A stretch of 64,000 nt of DNA from Helichrysum umbraculigerum (GCA_949592205.1 CATIUR010000003.1:146800759-146864758); one strand, 5' to 3'. Positions 44,776 to 55,555 are shown, counted from the stretch's first letter. Notes: generated by a model not told the origin, from the sequence alone. Numbers and translations are program-made.

Positions 44776-45083
44776 TGCAACGACATAAACCTTTTGGGAC
44801 GACAAATGTCGTTGCTACAAGTAATTAATTTTCGTTTTATTATTTTGTAAATAATACTTTTTGAGACGACAAATGTCGTTCCTAAAGGTATTTATTTTTG
44901 AATTACTTAAGATGTACGGAAATTAAAGAGTGAGCCCGGCTTGTCGTTGCAAAGTGTCGTCCCAAAAGGTTTTGAAGGACGAGGACTTTGACACGACCCT
45001 ATTGCAACGACATGTCGTTGCAAAAGGTATATTGCAACGACATTTGGCCCTTTTGAGACGACATTTGTCGTTGCAATAGGCCT
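44776..45083. repeat. right subterminal repeats of the CACTA element
   Basis: At least eight copies of TTGCAACGACA, GACGACAAATGTCG or their inverses occur, several as ACGACATGTCGT palindromes. They mirror 31527-31945. Confidence 0.8.
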
Positions 45084-46986
45084 TTTTTCTTGTAAATAAG
45101 CTTAAATACATGATGGGTGATGCTAATAGAGTATAATCAAGTAGATAAAACATGAATTTAAGGTAGTAAAGTTGATAAGTGATAAATTATTAAAAGAGTG
45201 TTTATGATGATTCAATTAATTTTGTTAATATGATGTTAATGAGTTTAATTATGAAACTAATGATACTTATAGAGTATGATTATGATGATGAATATTATGT
45301 GGTAAGAGTTTGATTAGTGAAAATTAAAAAGTGATTAAAGAGGTAGTTTAATGTGGTTAATTAAAGATTTAACTAGTGTAATCAAAGTGGGGGAGTGATT
45401 GAATATGATTAAAGTGAATGATTGATTAGTGCTTAAGTATTTTTATGATGATATGTATGATTATGTAGGTGTTAGAGACATGGAGAGCTTTCGTTGGTGA
45501 AATCATCTAAGAGATTGTGGTGAGTGATACGGGGGTTAAACAGGTGATGTGATTGCGTAGTACCGAATAGCTTGCGGGCTAGAGGTTTACACAATCAGGA
45601 ATAATTTATTTGTTTATGTTTGTTTAATTATGTTTATTGTTTAATTTAGTTGTTGTGTTAAATTCCTTGTTATTCTCAATTGTTATGTGATTAAATGTTA
45701 CTTGGTAATAAAAGTAGTGATTTTCTCATTAGCTTGATGTTAGCCAAGTAATGAGTAAGTCACTAGCGTAAAGGTAAAGGAAAAAAAATTGGTGATGAAT
45801 AGTGTATGATTCGATTGTGTTGGATCCGGATTGCTTTCGAGTAAGAGGCTACACAATCGGGTGGAAGATGACTTGTTGATATATGTGGATTAAATAGTGA
45901 TTATGTGGTGAACCGTGTATGAATTGGTTATATGTATTTCCGGATAGCTTCCGAGCTAGAGGATCATACAATCAAGTGAGAGTTGCTTGTTATATGTTTT
46001 GTTTCTTATGTGTGTGTGTTTAAGATTATGGTAAAAGGTGTTGTTGATTAGTGACTTGATTGTTGTTGGTTAATGATTATGTGTAATGATTCAGTGGTGA
46101 TCAGAGAGTTAACTGCGGTTAACACAGTGTTCAGTGTTTAGTGTTCAGTGTTCAGAGCCCAGTGAATTTTTGCTTATGTATTGTGTTGATATGTGCTAAG
46201 TGTTATGTGTGTATTGCTTGTTTGATTGCCTGTGTACTCACTAAGCAGTTGTGCTTACCCGTTTCAGTGTTTATGTTGTAGGTTGATGTTATACTAGCGA
46301 CATGTGGATAGAAGGGTTATGAGAAGCTAGTGACATGAATATGGAGCATGCTTGTGGTTAGAATATGCTTCTTTCTTTTGAATTGTTGTTTTGATGCTCA
46401 ATTGTGTAAATCTCCCAAACAAAGAGTTTTTGAATTAAATATGTTGGTCAATGTGTAGTAGTTGACTTTGAAAGTCAAACCGAGTTATGACGTTGATGTG
46501 ACTCAAAAAGTCATGTTTTTAAGGGCAATATTTCACACTTTTTGGGTATATCTTTAGTGAAAACATTCCAAAATGATCATTATTTACTAAAGTTCACTAA
46601 AGTGGTCTAAATATAGGCGTTGTTACAAAAATCACCTAAAACGTCCAGATAACAAGCAAATTAGGGCGAATAAACGTGCACAAAATCCTCCGGCCTCATT
46701 TACCTTATAAAGATCACATTCTAACTTCATCATATGATAAAACAGGTAAAATCGAGACGGGAAAATCAAGAATCATGCAAATCGGATAAAGAACAGAGAA
46801 GACTGAGCGGTATCAGACCCTATAAAGTCATTTCAGCTATGCTTAAGCTATACACATCCAATTTCAGTGAAGTTGGCATCATTAGAAGCGTAACGGAATT
46901 ACGAAGACACAGGCGAAAGAATCAGGTCAAACGGACGCATAACGAAGGAGATATGCGCGTTTTAAGCAACGAACGAAATCAGATGG

Positions 46987-47085
46987 ACACCGTATACGGC
47001 CTAGGGAACCGTATACGGCCCCACTAGCACCGTATACGGCCTAGTATACACCGTATACGGCGCCCCCAAGGCCTTATACGGCCCC
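46987..47085. repeat. CCGTATACGG palindrome array
   Basis: Four exact copies of the palindrome CCGTATACGG plus one variant (CTTATACGG) lie within 100 bp, just upstream of the LTR TATA box. Confidence 0.9.
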
Positions 47086-47159
47086 TGCTACCCTGTATCG
47101 TGCTTCGTTTGCTTGTACGTGCTGTTTCGCGAGTTGTACGGAAGATTTGAAGCTTTGCC

Positions 47160-47167
47160 TATAAATA
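47160..47167 (+). promoter_or_regulatory. TATA box of the Athila-like LTR
   Basis: TATAAATA is followed about 25 bp later by a C/T-rich leader (TCTCCTCATTCC, then repeated TTTCTCTC). It is a typical plant core promoter. Confidence 0.7.
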
Positions 47168-48865
47168 GAGGGTCACCTCTCCTCATTCCACACACCTTCA
47201 CACATTTTTCTCATTCTCACATTTTTCTCATTTCTCTCTTTCTTTCACTTTCTCTCTCTAACTTTCTCTCTCTAGCACTAATCTTAGGAGTTAGAGGAGA
47301 AAGGTTAGGGTTGAGCTTACGGTTCGAGTCTAGAGGAAGGTTTAGCTTGGTAATCTTGTTGTAACGAGTTTTTCAAGTTCAGACTATTTGTAATCCTCAG
47401 TATTACGCTGCTGTATTCCCGGTGACATCTAAACTTTACTTACTGTTATAATGCTTGTGGTTTATGTTATTTCAGTTTGTATTCTACATATTACCATGCT
47501 TATAGAGTAGTTTAATATTGTGATTGTTGAAATGTAGATATTAGGAGTAGGGATGATGTTAAATTAATATTTCATTTATACGATTGGAAATTGTTATGCT
47601 ATGTATCTGGTTAAGCTTATCATGAATATAGATCTAGTCTCTCATCACCCTTTCCAGACTTTCACGTGACTGTTGCCCTAGGATAGGATCTGATCAACCC
47701 TAATACTATGAATATGCAGTTATCTCCAGTTACAGTATGAAACTATGAACTTTCCTTTAAAAGGCACGGTACTTCGTATAGCGTTGGAAACACCTCGTGT
47801 GGAGTACAAATACGTGGAAGCTAAGGAAATGCCATGGATTGTTTCATCGTGAATTACATAGAAGTGACCCTTCTAGAACTGTGGTCTAGGAATCTAAGCT
47901 GTGGAAATGCTTGTTGCACTGTACACCATCAGTACACCTAAGATCTGGAACACTGTGGAAATGCTTAAATGCCCAGTACACCGTTAGTACATCTAGGGTT
48001 TGGAACACTGTGGAAATGCCTAATTGCCCTGTACACCGTGATTATTCCTAGGGATGAACGCCTGAATGTAAAGGAGGGTCTATATTTACGATGGTTAAGT
48101 ATGTGCTTCAACAGATACAACACAGGGTAGTGTCAATTATAATACCTAGACATGCAAAACCCTAATCAGACCAACAGTTTAACATACATAGGATACAATC
48201 AGTATTTGCCATGATAAAAGTAAATAGACGATTAGGTGTTAAGAAAGGTCAGTAAATACAATTGCGGTCTGTTGCCTTATGCCTACTCCCTAGATAAATC
48301 AAGGGTGACTTTGTCTTATTCAAGCAAAAGTTCAGGGGGGTTTGAAAACAGCCTGATCTGATCAGAATCATGATAACCTAGGATTCCAGTGACATATGTT
48401 TCTAGGGTTTTACCTGAACGTAGGGTCCTAGCGTTTACACCGAAAGTATGTCTGCTTTTTATCTGGTAAATCTCCAATCAATTTTATAATGAACATCATC
48501 CCGAAACCCTAATTATCCAAGTTTCAGCAATCACATCTCTACCTGTCTGCTTATCCCCTATCTCTTATCTCCGTTATTTACTTTACTGCACTTAGGATAA
48601 ATTAGAAAACCAAATCAATCCAAAATCTATCTACCTACCCCCGTCCTAATTGCGACCATAATCTTTGGTGACTCGCTTCATTTCAATTCGCTCCGATAAA
48701 AGAACGACCTCGAGTTATACTTACTGCTTGCTCCCAAGGTAGGTAGTACTTATAGTTTGAGCCACAGCTCATATAAATTTAAAACTCACTGTCTGCCGCC
48801 TCTATTGCTGTTGGAACAACGACCGGAGTCAAATCCGACCGACCGATAGGAGCGCGACAAGTTTT

Positions 48866-48885
48866 TGGTGCCGCTGCCGGGGATC
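48866..48885 (+). promoter_or_regulatory. primer binding site, Asp tRNA type
   Basis: TGGTGCCGCTGCCGGGGATC matches the Asp-tRNA-type primer site known from Athila and Tat elements (TGGCGCCGTTGCCGGGGA), with small changes. Confidence 0.8.
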
Positions 48886-49010
48886 GTAGAGCGTTACGAT
48901 TTGAAGCCGCCTTAGATATTCTAGCTTTTAGGAGATCCTTTCCAATTAGGTTTTCTCAAACTTAGTTGGTAGTTATTTGCTTTCTTAAGAATAATTTAGT
49001 TAAATTAAAA

Positions 49011-50474
49011 ATGAAAAATACAAAAACATCTTTCTATGATTCATTTCCGTCTAGCCCCATTTCTCCACTCGCCCTCAAGACGTCCGAAGAAATGATGGCC
49101 ATGGATGACGCTGAGTTCTTCGCCTGCTTAGAACGAGAGTTGGAATCTGACGTCTACTCTTCATCCTCTTCCGAAGATATCTCCGTTAATTCAGACGATG
49201 AATCTAGAACCATAGGGCAATTCTTAGATCTTAACTTAGGAACCCATGATTCTCATCAGAAGATCTCAACTTCTGCATCTAGCATTCTAAGCTATCAGGT
49301 TATACCTGCTCCTGAGATTTCATATTCCTTAGAAAACTTCTTTCAATTCCCTATTTCATCTGGTTTTGTCGAGAGTAACTCTGAACATCTTCAACCCTTT
49401 CGTTTTCCACCCATTGAAGAATGTCTTCCACCATGGGATGAAGAAGTTTACGAATACCCTCCAAAATCACCTATCTTTTTGAACCTTGTACCAGAACCTG
49501 AGTACACCATCTATCGTGTTGTTGATAGGACTCTACCAATCAAACCTGAAGAAAATATCCGCTACGTAGGTAACTCTTTTGATCCTGATAGGAGATTGGA
49601 TGTTTGTCGGGCATTTGCTAGACAACTCAAAACGTCTGACTTTCCTTTTTCGGTTGAACAAAGAGAAGTCGCTCATAGGATAAAGAAACAGGTTGGTATT
49701 CTCCACCGTCTTCCAAATCGAAAGGAGGAAGGTATCTTCACACATTATCGAGAGCAAGAACTAAAGCTTAAATCAGAAATAGACCTACTAATGGACCTAT
49801 TCGCCTGCACCGATTATCAACCGGTTTCCCAAACCCTAATTAATCGTTATGTTACGGCTATGATTTATGAGCTTGAGTTCTGGATCAGCAAAGATCCCGC
49901 TATATCTCTCGTCATTTCTGATAAAATTCCATTTTTCGTTGACCCTGCTACTTACATGATCGACAAGTTGTTAGAGATATTCCCTGGAGCCACTGACGAT
50001 AACATGGAAGCTGCTTTCTTTGCTGGAAGGAAGGATATTAACATCTCACTCACTTTGTTATTTGCTCAGTCAAAATTTCCTTTCACTGTTTCACAAACAT
50101 CTTTAATCGAAAAAATCACGGAGTCAGTTCACATTACCACCGGAGATCCCGATTCGAGAGAAGAATGGGAATTTCAACAAACCGTAGGAATGCTTCGTCA
50201 TGAATTGAACAATATAGATGACGGATCACGAAACGGAATTTCAAACCCTAAGAAAGTTAGAAAGGAATTTAACAAGTTTATTGACAATCTTCTAGATTTA
50301 GGCAAAAAGGAACGTATGTTTCTCACTGAGCACGAACGATTCTCATTACATCCCGCAGACCTAGTTGATTCTGTCATTAAGATTCTCACTTGTGACTTTA
50401 TTCCTCGCTACACTTTCCCTCAGCCAAGAGCACCAGTTTCACTTAAACAATTGCTCTTGAGCAATACTCAATAA
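49011..50474 (+). CDS. ORF of unknown function in the gag position of the Athila-like element
   Basis: This intact frame has 487 residues from the ATG at 49011. A further in-frame ATG at 48966 would add 15 residues, but I prefer 49011, 126 bp after the primer site. The N-terminus (1-65) is Ser/Asp/Glu-rich and likely disordered. Residues about 150-480 look globular and mostly helical (for example VCRAFARQLKTSDFPFSVEQ, EQELKLKSEIDLLMDLFAC, IEKITESVHITTGDPDSREE). I see no zinc knuckle, protease, polymerase or membrane segment. A gag-like structural role is possible from its position only. I do not recognise the family; capture of a host gene is an alternative. It has no stop despite the damage in the downstream gene. 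Confidence 0.7.
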   Translation: MKNTKTSFYDSFPSSPISPLALKTSEEMMAMDDAEFFACLERELESDVYSSSSSEDISVNSDDESRTIGQFLDLNLGTHDSHQKISTSASSILSYQVIPAPEISYSLENFFQFPISSGFVESNSEHLQPFRFPPIEECLPPWDEEVYEYPPKSPIFLNLVPEPEYTIYRVVDRTLPIKPEENIRYVGNSFDPDRRLDVCRAFARQLKTSDFPFSVEQREVAHRIKKQVGILHRLPNRKEEGIFTHYREQELKLKSEIDLLMDLFACTDYQPVSQTLINRYVTAMIYELEFWISKDPAISLVISDKIPFFVDPATYMIDKLLEIFPGATDDNMEAAFFAGRKDINISLTLLFAQSKFPFTVSQTSLIEKITESVHITTGDPDSREEWEFQQTVGMLRHELNNIDDGSRNGISNPKKVRKEFNKFIDNLLDLGKKERMFLTEHERFSLHPADLVDSVIKILTCDFIPRYTFPQPRAPVSLKQLLLSNTQ

Positions 50475-50507
50475 ATTTGTCCAAAAGTCGAGCTACCGAC
50501 TTTAACC

Positions 50508-50530
50508 AAGCGCTTTTTGGGAGGCAACCC
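50508..50530 (+). promoter_or_regulatory. conserved Athila/Tat motif after the first ORF
   Basis: AAGCGCTTTTTGGGAGGCAA begins 33 bp after the ORF stop. Similar AAGCGCTT-TTGGGAGGCAACCC strings recur in plant Athila/Tat elements. The inverted TTGG/CCAA pairs could form a hairpin. Function unknown. Confidence 0.55.
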
Positions 50531-50956
50531 AAACTTTAGTTAATTTAGTTTTACTTTAAGTATTTAGACTAAGTAATATTAGTGGTTAATTATTAAATTT
50601 AAAATCTTTCATTTAAAAACACAAGAAAAAGTTCTTTTAAAATTCAAATTCGCGCAACACAGTAACGAATTTCAGACATTTTCAGAAAGTTCAAAAAAGT
50701 TTATTTTTAAAATTTTGAAAAATTAATTTTGAATTTGTCTTGAATTTTAAAGAACACAAAAAGATTGTCTTGTTTTAAATAAAAACGTATACGATTTCGC
50801 ATACGATTCGCAATATCTTTTCAGACTGCGCGTAAAGATTCAGAAAATTACGAACATACTTTTTAAAATTATTTTATTAAAAGTTTTTAAACTTTAAAAT
50901 TTTACTTGTATGTTTCGTATCTTTCACGAATTTTAAATCGCACGCGCTTGAAAGGA
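50531..50956 (+). other. AT-rich spacer between the two Athila-like genes
   Basis: No coding frame is seen. The stretch leads into the internal promoter at 50957. Confidence 0.5.
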
Positions 50957-50964
50957 TATAAAAG
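50957..50964 (+). promoter_or_regulatory. internal TATA box of the Athila-like element
   Basis: TATAAAAG is followed by a leader rich in CTTCATCTTCTTCCCCC and then a splice donor (AAG then GTAATC at 51159). The layout suggests a separate transcript for the downstream gene. Confidence 0.6.
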
Positions 50965-51158
50965 GGACTTTTTAGCCACCACATAAGACAAAATCATAAA
51001 AACTTCATCTTCTTCCCCCTTTCCCTCTCTTCACCGTCGGCCCAACCCACCACCATCACCAAATCTTCATCTCTTCACTATTTTGCATGATTCCAAGCTC
51101 AAAATTCATCATTTTATGATCTTTCTTGCATCCACAACATCACTACATCAAGTTTAAG

Positions 51159-52206
51159 GTAATCCTTGACCTAATTTTGTGATTTTCATGAAACTTTAAA
51201 AATTAGGGTTTGTAACTCATTTTCATAGATTTCATGGTTAAAAGTTACAATCTTTAGTGTTATTCCATGCTTATCTTAATGCTTAACATGATTACAAACA
51301 TAATCTAGTGATTTGTAAGCTTAATTGCAAGTTTGAAGATTAAAGTGTTGACTTTTTGGATGAACTATGGCTAGTTTGACTTTTTGTTGATTAATTGCTT
51401 ATGTTGACATTTGTTGATTGAATTATGCTTAAATATGATAGGTTAACATGCTTTGATTAATCGTTTGCAATTAGAAAATGATTAAGCTAGTTTTTGGTAA
51501 TTAAAGTAAGCTCATTTTTGATAAAACCATCATAAACATCATTTTTTACTTAAAACTTTTATTTTTAAACCATGTTTATGACTTTTCTAAACTTAAAAGT
51601 TTACAAAATTGTCAAAACAAGCTTCGGTTCATAATCATTCCTAAAGTTCATCACTTTAATTAATAAAGTGTATGACACTTTGAAATGGAATCAACAAAAA
51701 CGCCATTTTCTAAAAACTACCATTTTGTCAAATAAGTTTACTTCCATTCTTTGCTCGGAACCATGTAATTGAGCTTCATGTCTTTTGGAAATTGCGGAAA
51801 GTTGGATTGCATATTAACTTGGTAATATGTCATTAATTGATTCACTTGAGGTAATTATATGACCTTGGATTTATTCAAAGTATTAGGCTCATTTGAATTG
51901 ATTAACCATAAACATAAAGTGTTTAAGTTTTTAGTCCTTGGGATAATTGAATTAGGTGCCTATATACTTACTTTAATTATGCTAGAAACTTGAAACTTGG
52001 TGCCACTTTCCCTCATTTAGACATAAGCTAATAAGAAATTGTTGATTTGTGATTGGTTGCGGTTAGGTTTAGATTTTTAAAATTTCTGGATATGCCCATT
52101 TCTAAAGCCTACATTTCCAATTTTTTTCTAAAAATCTGGAAACACTTTAGCATATCCATTAATATACCATTATTACGATTTAATCTTTTCTTTTCTTTTG
52201 TCCCAG
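51159..52206 (+). other. putative leader intron of the downstream Athila-like gene
   Basis: A donor GTAATC at 51159 and an acceptor TTTTGTCCCAG ending at 52206 enclose 1048 bp of AT-rich, T-biased sequence with no coding frame. The ATG follows the acceptor directly. Confidence 0.55.
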
Positions 52207-52626
52207 ATGGATACTTGCCCGCCTTCACTCAGCTACTTGGCCAAATCTTCAAAGAATAGGTCACTCATTCGCTAGTGGTTGCAGCGACCGGTCGGCAGTA
52301 ATCGTTATGTGATATGGAAAGATATGATTAAGCTTGGAATCAGGGATGAGTTGAAAAGTTTGTTGATGTATGAGACCGAGGGTCAAGTGAACAATGCCCT
52401 TCTCCGTCTCTTCGATATAGATGAGTATGCATACCGAGAAGTAGTGACAGAGTTCATGATGACTTACCAGCTGAATCCAAAAATGAGCGTATCCGACAAA
52501 AGAAAGATTTCATTCAGGTTTCGGGAACAGATTCATCATATCTCAGTTGCCGACTTGGGAGTGTATCTTGGTTTATATACAGAGTCTCAGGTCAACTCTG
52601 CATGGTTCAGAAACAGTGTTCAAGAC
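52207..52626 (+). pseudogene. ATHILA ORF-1-like gene, broken by a nonsense codon and by an insertion
   Basis: Translation from the ATG at 52207 reads MDTCPPSLSYLAKSS and meets a TAG at 52273-52275. The same frame then continues to the insertion at 52627 with residues such as WKDMIKLGI, LLRLFDIDEYAYREVV, ISFRFREQIHHISVADLGVY and LGLYTES. These resemble the ORF-1 family of Athila elements as I know it (a plant-specific domain of unknown function). The gene is therefore doubly inactivated: an early stop and the chromovirus insertion. The rest should lie beyond the window. Confidence 0.65.
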
Positions 52627-53388
52627 TGTAACACCCCCAAATTTAATGAATTGCGGAAGCACGATTTGGGTGTTACTAATCAATAACAAAGCACAAAGAT
52701 ATATAGTAAACGACTCTATATGCGTCGTTTTAACAAAATATATTAATATTGAAATGTTTACAACATTTATAGCTTTACATAGCTCGAGTTTAAATAAAAG
52801 GAGATTTCAGTACATAAGTACTTGTACAAAATATATACTAATGCAAGAAAATCTCAATCGTCTGTATGCTGACTCGAGCTAAAAGTCCTGAAGCCGAAGC
52901 AATCTACTGCTTGGTACCTGCGATACATGCTAAATGGGTCAGCTAAAGCTGGTGAGCTCACAGGTTTGAAATCAAGTAATATAGTATGAACCGCAAGATT
53001 TAAATAATTGAATTGCATCCAGCAATTGATAATGTATATGTATACAGCCATGAGCACATAGTTGAGCTTAACTCGAGGGCCGGGTCCCCTATAGAGAATT
53101 CCGGGCGAGGTGCCTCCACGAATGCCTAATCAACATTCGTCTTCAAAAATATTAGTACGTCCGTTTACCCGGTTAGTGCTTCCTAACCCGAACGAGGAGG
53201 GTCAATCCTATATGGTACCATATACTAATTTTCACGCAACAACGTATTAACAACTATGCTAACGGAGGACTTTAAATGATTAGTTGTGAAAAACTCATGT
53301 AGTATATGAAATGTTTGTACTTGCGTTCACATGTTAAAAATGAGCAATATATCACACCCCTGAGTAAAATAGTAAAAAGAGGGGCTAT
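52627..53388 (-). repeat. truncated LTR copy
   Basis: The 762 bp match 55571-56334 with about ten differences and then stop at GGGGCTATGA, where gag sequence begins. A two-base overlap (GA) is shared at the junction. Confidence 0.9.
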
Positions 53389-54462
53389 GATGACGAAGGC
53401 TCTGTTTCGGGTGTTGTTGTTGTTGTTGCGGTTGTTGTTGTTGTTGTTGTTCTTCAGCTTCGGGCATGTATCCCTGAAGTGCCCGGGGTTCCCACACTCA
53501 AAGCAGACTTTGGGTGGCCTGGTGTTGTTGGGGTTGTTGTTGGTAGGAGAGCGGCAATCTTTGGTGAGGTGGCCGTACCTCTTGCAATTGTTACAAAAGG
53601 GACCACAGGAACCTTCATGGTGACGGCTGCACTTGGAACAATAGGGTTTGCTCCCAGTGTAGCCCCGTTGGGTGTCGGTGGTGGTGTTGTAGGCTTTGAT
53701 GGTGTCGGATTTCTTGTTTTGTTGGTTTGGGTGGTTGTTGTGGTAGTCGGACCACTTTCTTTTGTTGTTGTGGGAGGATGAAGTGGGTGGTTCAGAATTT
53801 TGGCTCATTGACATCAGGTCTTGGGCCAGTAGGATTGCACCGTCAATGGTGATTGTGTTTGAAGAGGCGACGTGCCCCCGAACAGGCTCAGGAAGACCAA
53901 GGATGTACTTCCTGATTTTATCAGGTTCAGCGCTTACCATGGCTGGGCGGAAGGCAGCGAGTTGTTGGAACCTGGTGGTATAACCATCGATATCACCACC
54001 CTGAACCTTTAGGTTCCAGAACTCCTCGTCCAGCTTTTGGAGTTTGTCGATTGAGCAGTATTTGGCGGTGAGTTTTGCTTTCAAATCCTCCCAAGTTATT
54101 TGGTAGGCAGTGTCAGCACCCACGGATTGGGAATATGAGTTCCACCAAGAGTGGGCATCATCTTCGAGAGAGCAGGTGACGAAGTTTACTTTGTCGTTCT
54201 CCGTGCATTTGCTGACACGGAAAACAGTTTCCATCTTCTTGAACCATCTGATCAGTCCGATGGCTCCTTCAGTACCCTTGAAGCTCGAGGGTTTGCAGCT
54301 CTGAAAGTCCTTGTAAGAACAAGGTTTAGCAGCAGGGGTTTCAGCGGCATCGCTGTTTCTTGCGGAATTCTGTGGAGTATTCCGAGCCAAGGCTTCAGTC
54401 ACAGCCTGGGTTATGAGTGACGTAAGCTGGGCATCGGTGTATGGTCTTGACTTTGGCGGCAT
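53272..54462 (-). pseudogene. truncated gag fused to LTR sequence
   Basis: The open frame has 396 codons. The first 357 or so are Gag: MPPK start, a capsid region with WWNSYSQ, zinc knuckles CSKCSRHHEGSC, CNNCKRYGHLTKDC and CFECGNPGHFRDTC, and an Asn run from a CAA/AAC microsatellite. The last 39 are encoded by antisense LTR sequence after the deletion junction near 53389. Protease, polymerase and integrase are missing from this copy. Unlike the right-hand copy it has no stop inside gag, so it could in principle be made as a chimeric Gag. Confidence 0.85.
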
Positions 54463-54756
54463 GATTCTTCAATAAAAGAAATGAAGATACATGAGATTTT
54501 GTAAGAAGGTTGTATTTATCTCAGATGTACATGTATAAAGGCGGTAATACATAACATCAATATGAAACAGAAAAATGGCAATTAATATGAGTTGATACAG
54601 CAAGGAACATTTGATAGATAGTACAAGTTCAAAGGTTACATCCGACGGAGGTATTACAAAAAGTGTCGGGAATTGTTACATCCGACTAATTTATAGAGTA
54701 GCGCTAGATAGTCATTAGATTACGAGATAGTTTACAAGACAAAGACTACACTAGTC
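54463..54756 (-). other. spacer between extra ORF and gag (left copy)
   Basis: No coding frame is seen. The sequence matches 62536-62830 at about 98%. Confidence 0.6.
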
Positions 54757-55242
54757 TTAACGTAGATTAATCTGCTCCATCATTTCAATGAGATGATCCA
54801 CTGTATTTGCAAGTCTGCTGGCCTGTCGGGCATTGTCTTCAGCCAAGGCCAGTCGTTGAACCAAACTGCCAATGTATTCATCTGATACCCGTGCGCGTTG
54901 TTCACACTCATCAAGTCTGTGTTTCAAAAGAGCGGTTTCCACGCTTATCTCCACCACTTTGTTGAAAAGGACGTCTACATTATTAACGGTGGTTTCGTGA
55001 TCCTCGGTGACTTGTGCGATGCGTTCAAGAGATGTAAGTCGCCAGTTTTCGTTGGTTTCCTGCAGCACGACATCCATGGTGCAAAGTCGCTGCTCGTGTT
55101 GGTTCACCCTAGCAGCTATGGCCGGCAAGGTGAGGTGAGTGGGGTACGGGGCAGCTCGAGGCAACCTGGCGTTCCTCCTAGCTACCCTTGGGTTCTGCGA
55201 CCCGGATTGAGAGCGCGATGAATTGGATGGGATGTTTGCCAT
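54757..55242 (-). CDS. extra coiled-coil ORF upstream of gag (left copy)
   Basis: The ORF encodes 161 residues in sense orientation between the primer site and gag. The N-terminus (1-35) is Ser/Arg-rich and basic (RRNARLPRA). Residues about 45-161 have heptad-like Leu/Val/Ile spacing (VNQHEQRLCTMDVVL, VDVLFNKVVEISVETALLKH, LANTVDHLIEMMEQINLR) and should form a coiled coil. I do not recognise the family. Both copies in the array are uninterrupted even though gag-pol is damaged. A nucleic-acid-binding or particle-assembly role is a guess; so is an evolutionary origin from a split gag N-terminus. Start chosen at the first in-frame ATG (MANIPSNSS). Confidence 0.7.
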   Translation of the reverse strand: MANIPSNSSRSQSGSQNPRVARRNARLPRAAPYPTHLTLPAIAARVNQHEQRLCTMDVVLQETNENWRLTSLERIAQVTEDHETTVNNVDVLFNKVVEISVETALLKHRLDECEQRARVSDEYIGSLVQRLALAEDNARQASRLANTVDHLIEMMEQINLR

Positions 55243-55555
55243 TTCTGAGACAAAGCGTTAGTAAGATTGAGGCCTACATTCATATAGTTCCTATATAATA
55301 TAGCCTATTGAGTGTCTAGCATAAACATGTTTAAGTCTCGGTTCTCTCGAGGTCAGAGTCTTCTATTGTACCCTGTTCAGCCATAACTACTTTCAGATCT
55401 TACATCATCTATGCTTAATTGTACATAGTTGATCAGGCTATGTTAAATTAAACTCGTATGACGTAATCACTGAACCAGTTATACCTAATAAGGAATACTG
55501 CCTAATGGTCATAGTCTAGGCCCACTAAATGCAACCTAGTTCACTATAACCTTAG
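55243..55555 (-). other. primer-proximal leader (left copy)
   Basis: The 90 bp nearest the primer site are almost identical to 18340-18427 of the gag-only element. No ORF is seen. Confidence 0.7.

Larger units (their letters stand above)
31509..45094. mobile_element. CACTA (En/Spm) transposon, split by a chromovirus
   Basis: The left terminus is CACTACAAGAAAAAA at 31509. The right terminus reads TTTTTTCTTGTA at 45083-45094 and lacks the final GTG. AAT duplications flank it at 31506-31508 and 45095-45097. Subterminal regions carry many GCAACGACA and TGTCGTTGC words. Without the nested retrotransposon the element is about 4.15 kb. The remaining gene part is at 43609-44481. The catalytic transposase domain was not found, so it is a deletion derivative. 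Confidence 0.82.
29019..46513 (+). mobile_element. outer Ty3/gypsy LTR, interrupted by a solo LTR and a CACTA element and cut by an Athila insertion
   Basis: Its own pieces are 29019-29046 (TGTAACACCCCGAATTTCAGG), 30993-31508 and 45098-46513. They line up in order with the solo LTR at 11603: the CGTAC-GGATATA start, the CAGTTCCAGACTGT block, a GTAAGTGAT word at 31292, GGTGAGT at 45520, and CTCACTAAGC at 46237. The expected 3' end is not reached before the Athila-like sequence begins. Whether it is a solo LTR or part of a full element cannot be told from this window. Confidence 0.7.
46514..48859 (+). repeat. 5' LTR of the Athila-like element (boundaries approximate)
   Basis: The start (TGTTTTTAAGGGC) and the end (GAGCGCGACA) are inferred from the change of sequence at 46514 and the primer site at 48866. 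The sequence contains a CCGTATACGG array and a TATA box followed by a pyrimidine-rich leader. Confidence 0.6.
46514..52626 (+). mobile_element. Athila-like Ty3/gypsy element, split at 52627
   Basis: The order is an LTR (about 46514-48859), an Asp-type primer site, a 487-residue ORF, the AAGCGCTTTTTGGGAGGCAA motif often seen in Athila/Tat elements, a second promoter with a leader intron, and a broken ORF1-like gene. The chromovirus array then interrupts it. No protease or reverse transcriptase is seen on this side, so they may lie beyond the window or be absent. The left boundary is approximate because no target duplication could be verified. Confidence 0.7.

Noticed and set aside
46734..47027. 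A 97-codon frame in the Athila-like LTR
   Set aside because: It lies upstream of the LTR TATA box and ends in the CCGTATACGG array; no domain seen.
48966..49010. Upstream ATG of the Athila-like ORF
   Set aside because: The added residues are Leu/Asn/Lys-rich from AT-rich leader; the ATG at 49011 is followed directly by the Ser/Asp-rich N-terminus.
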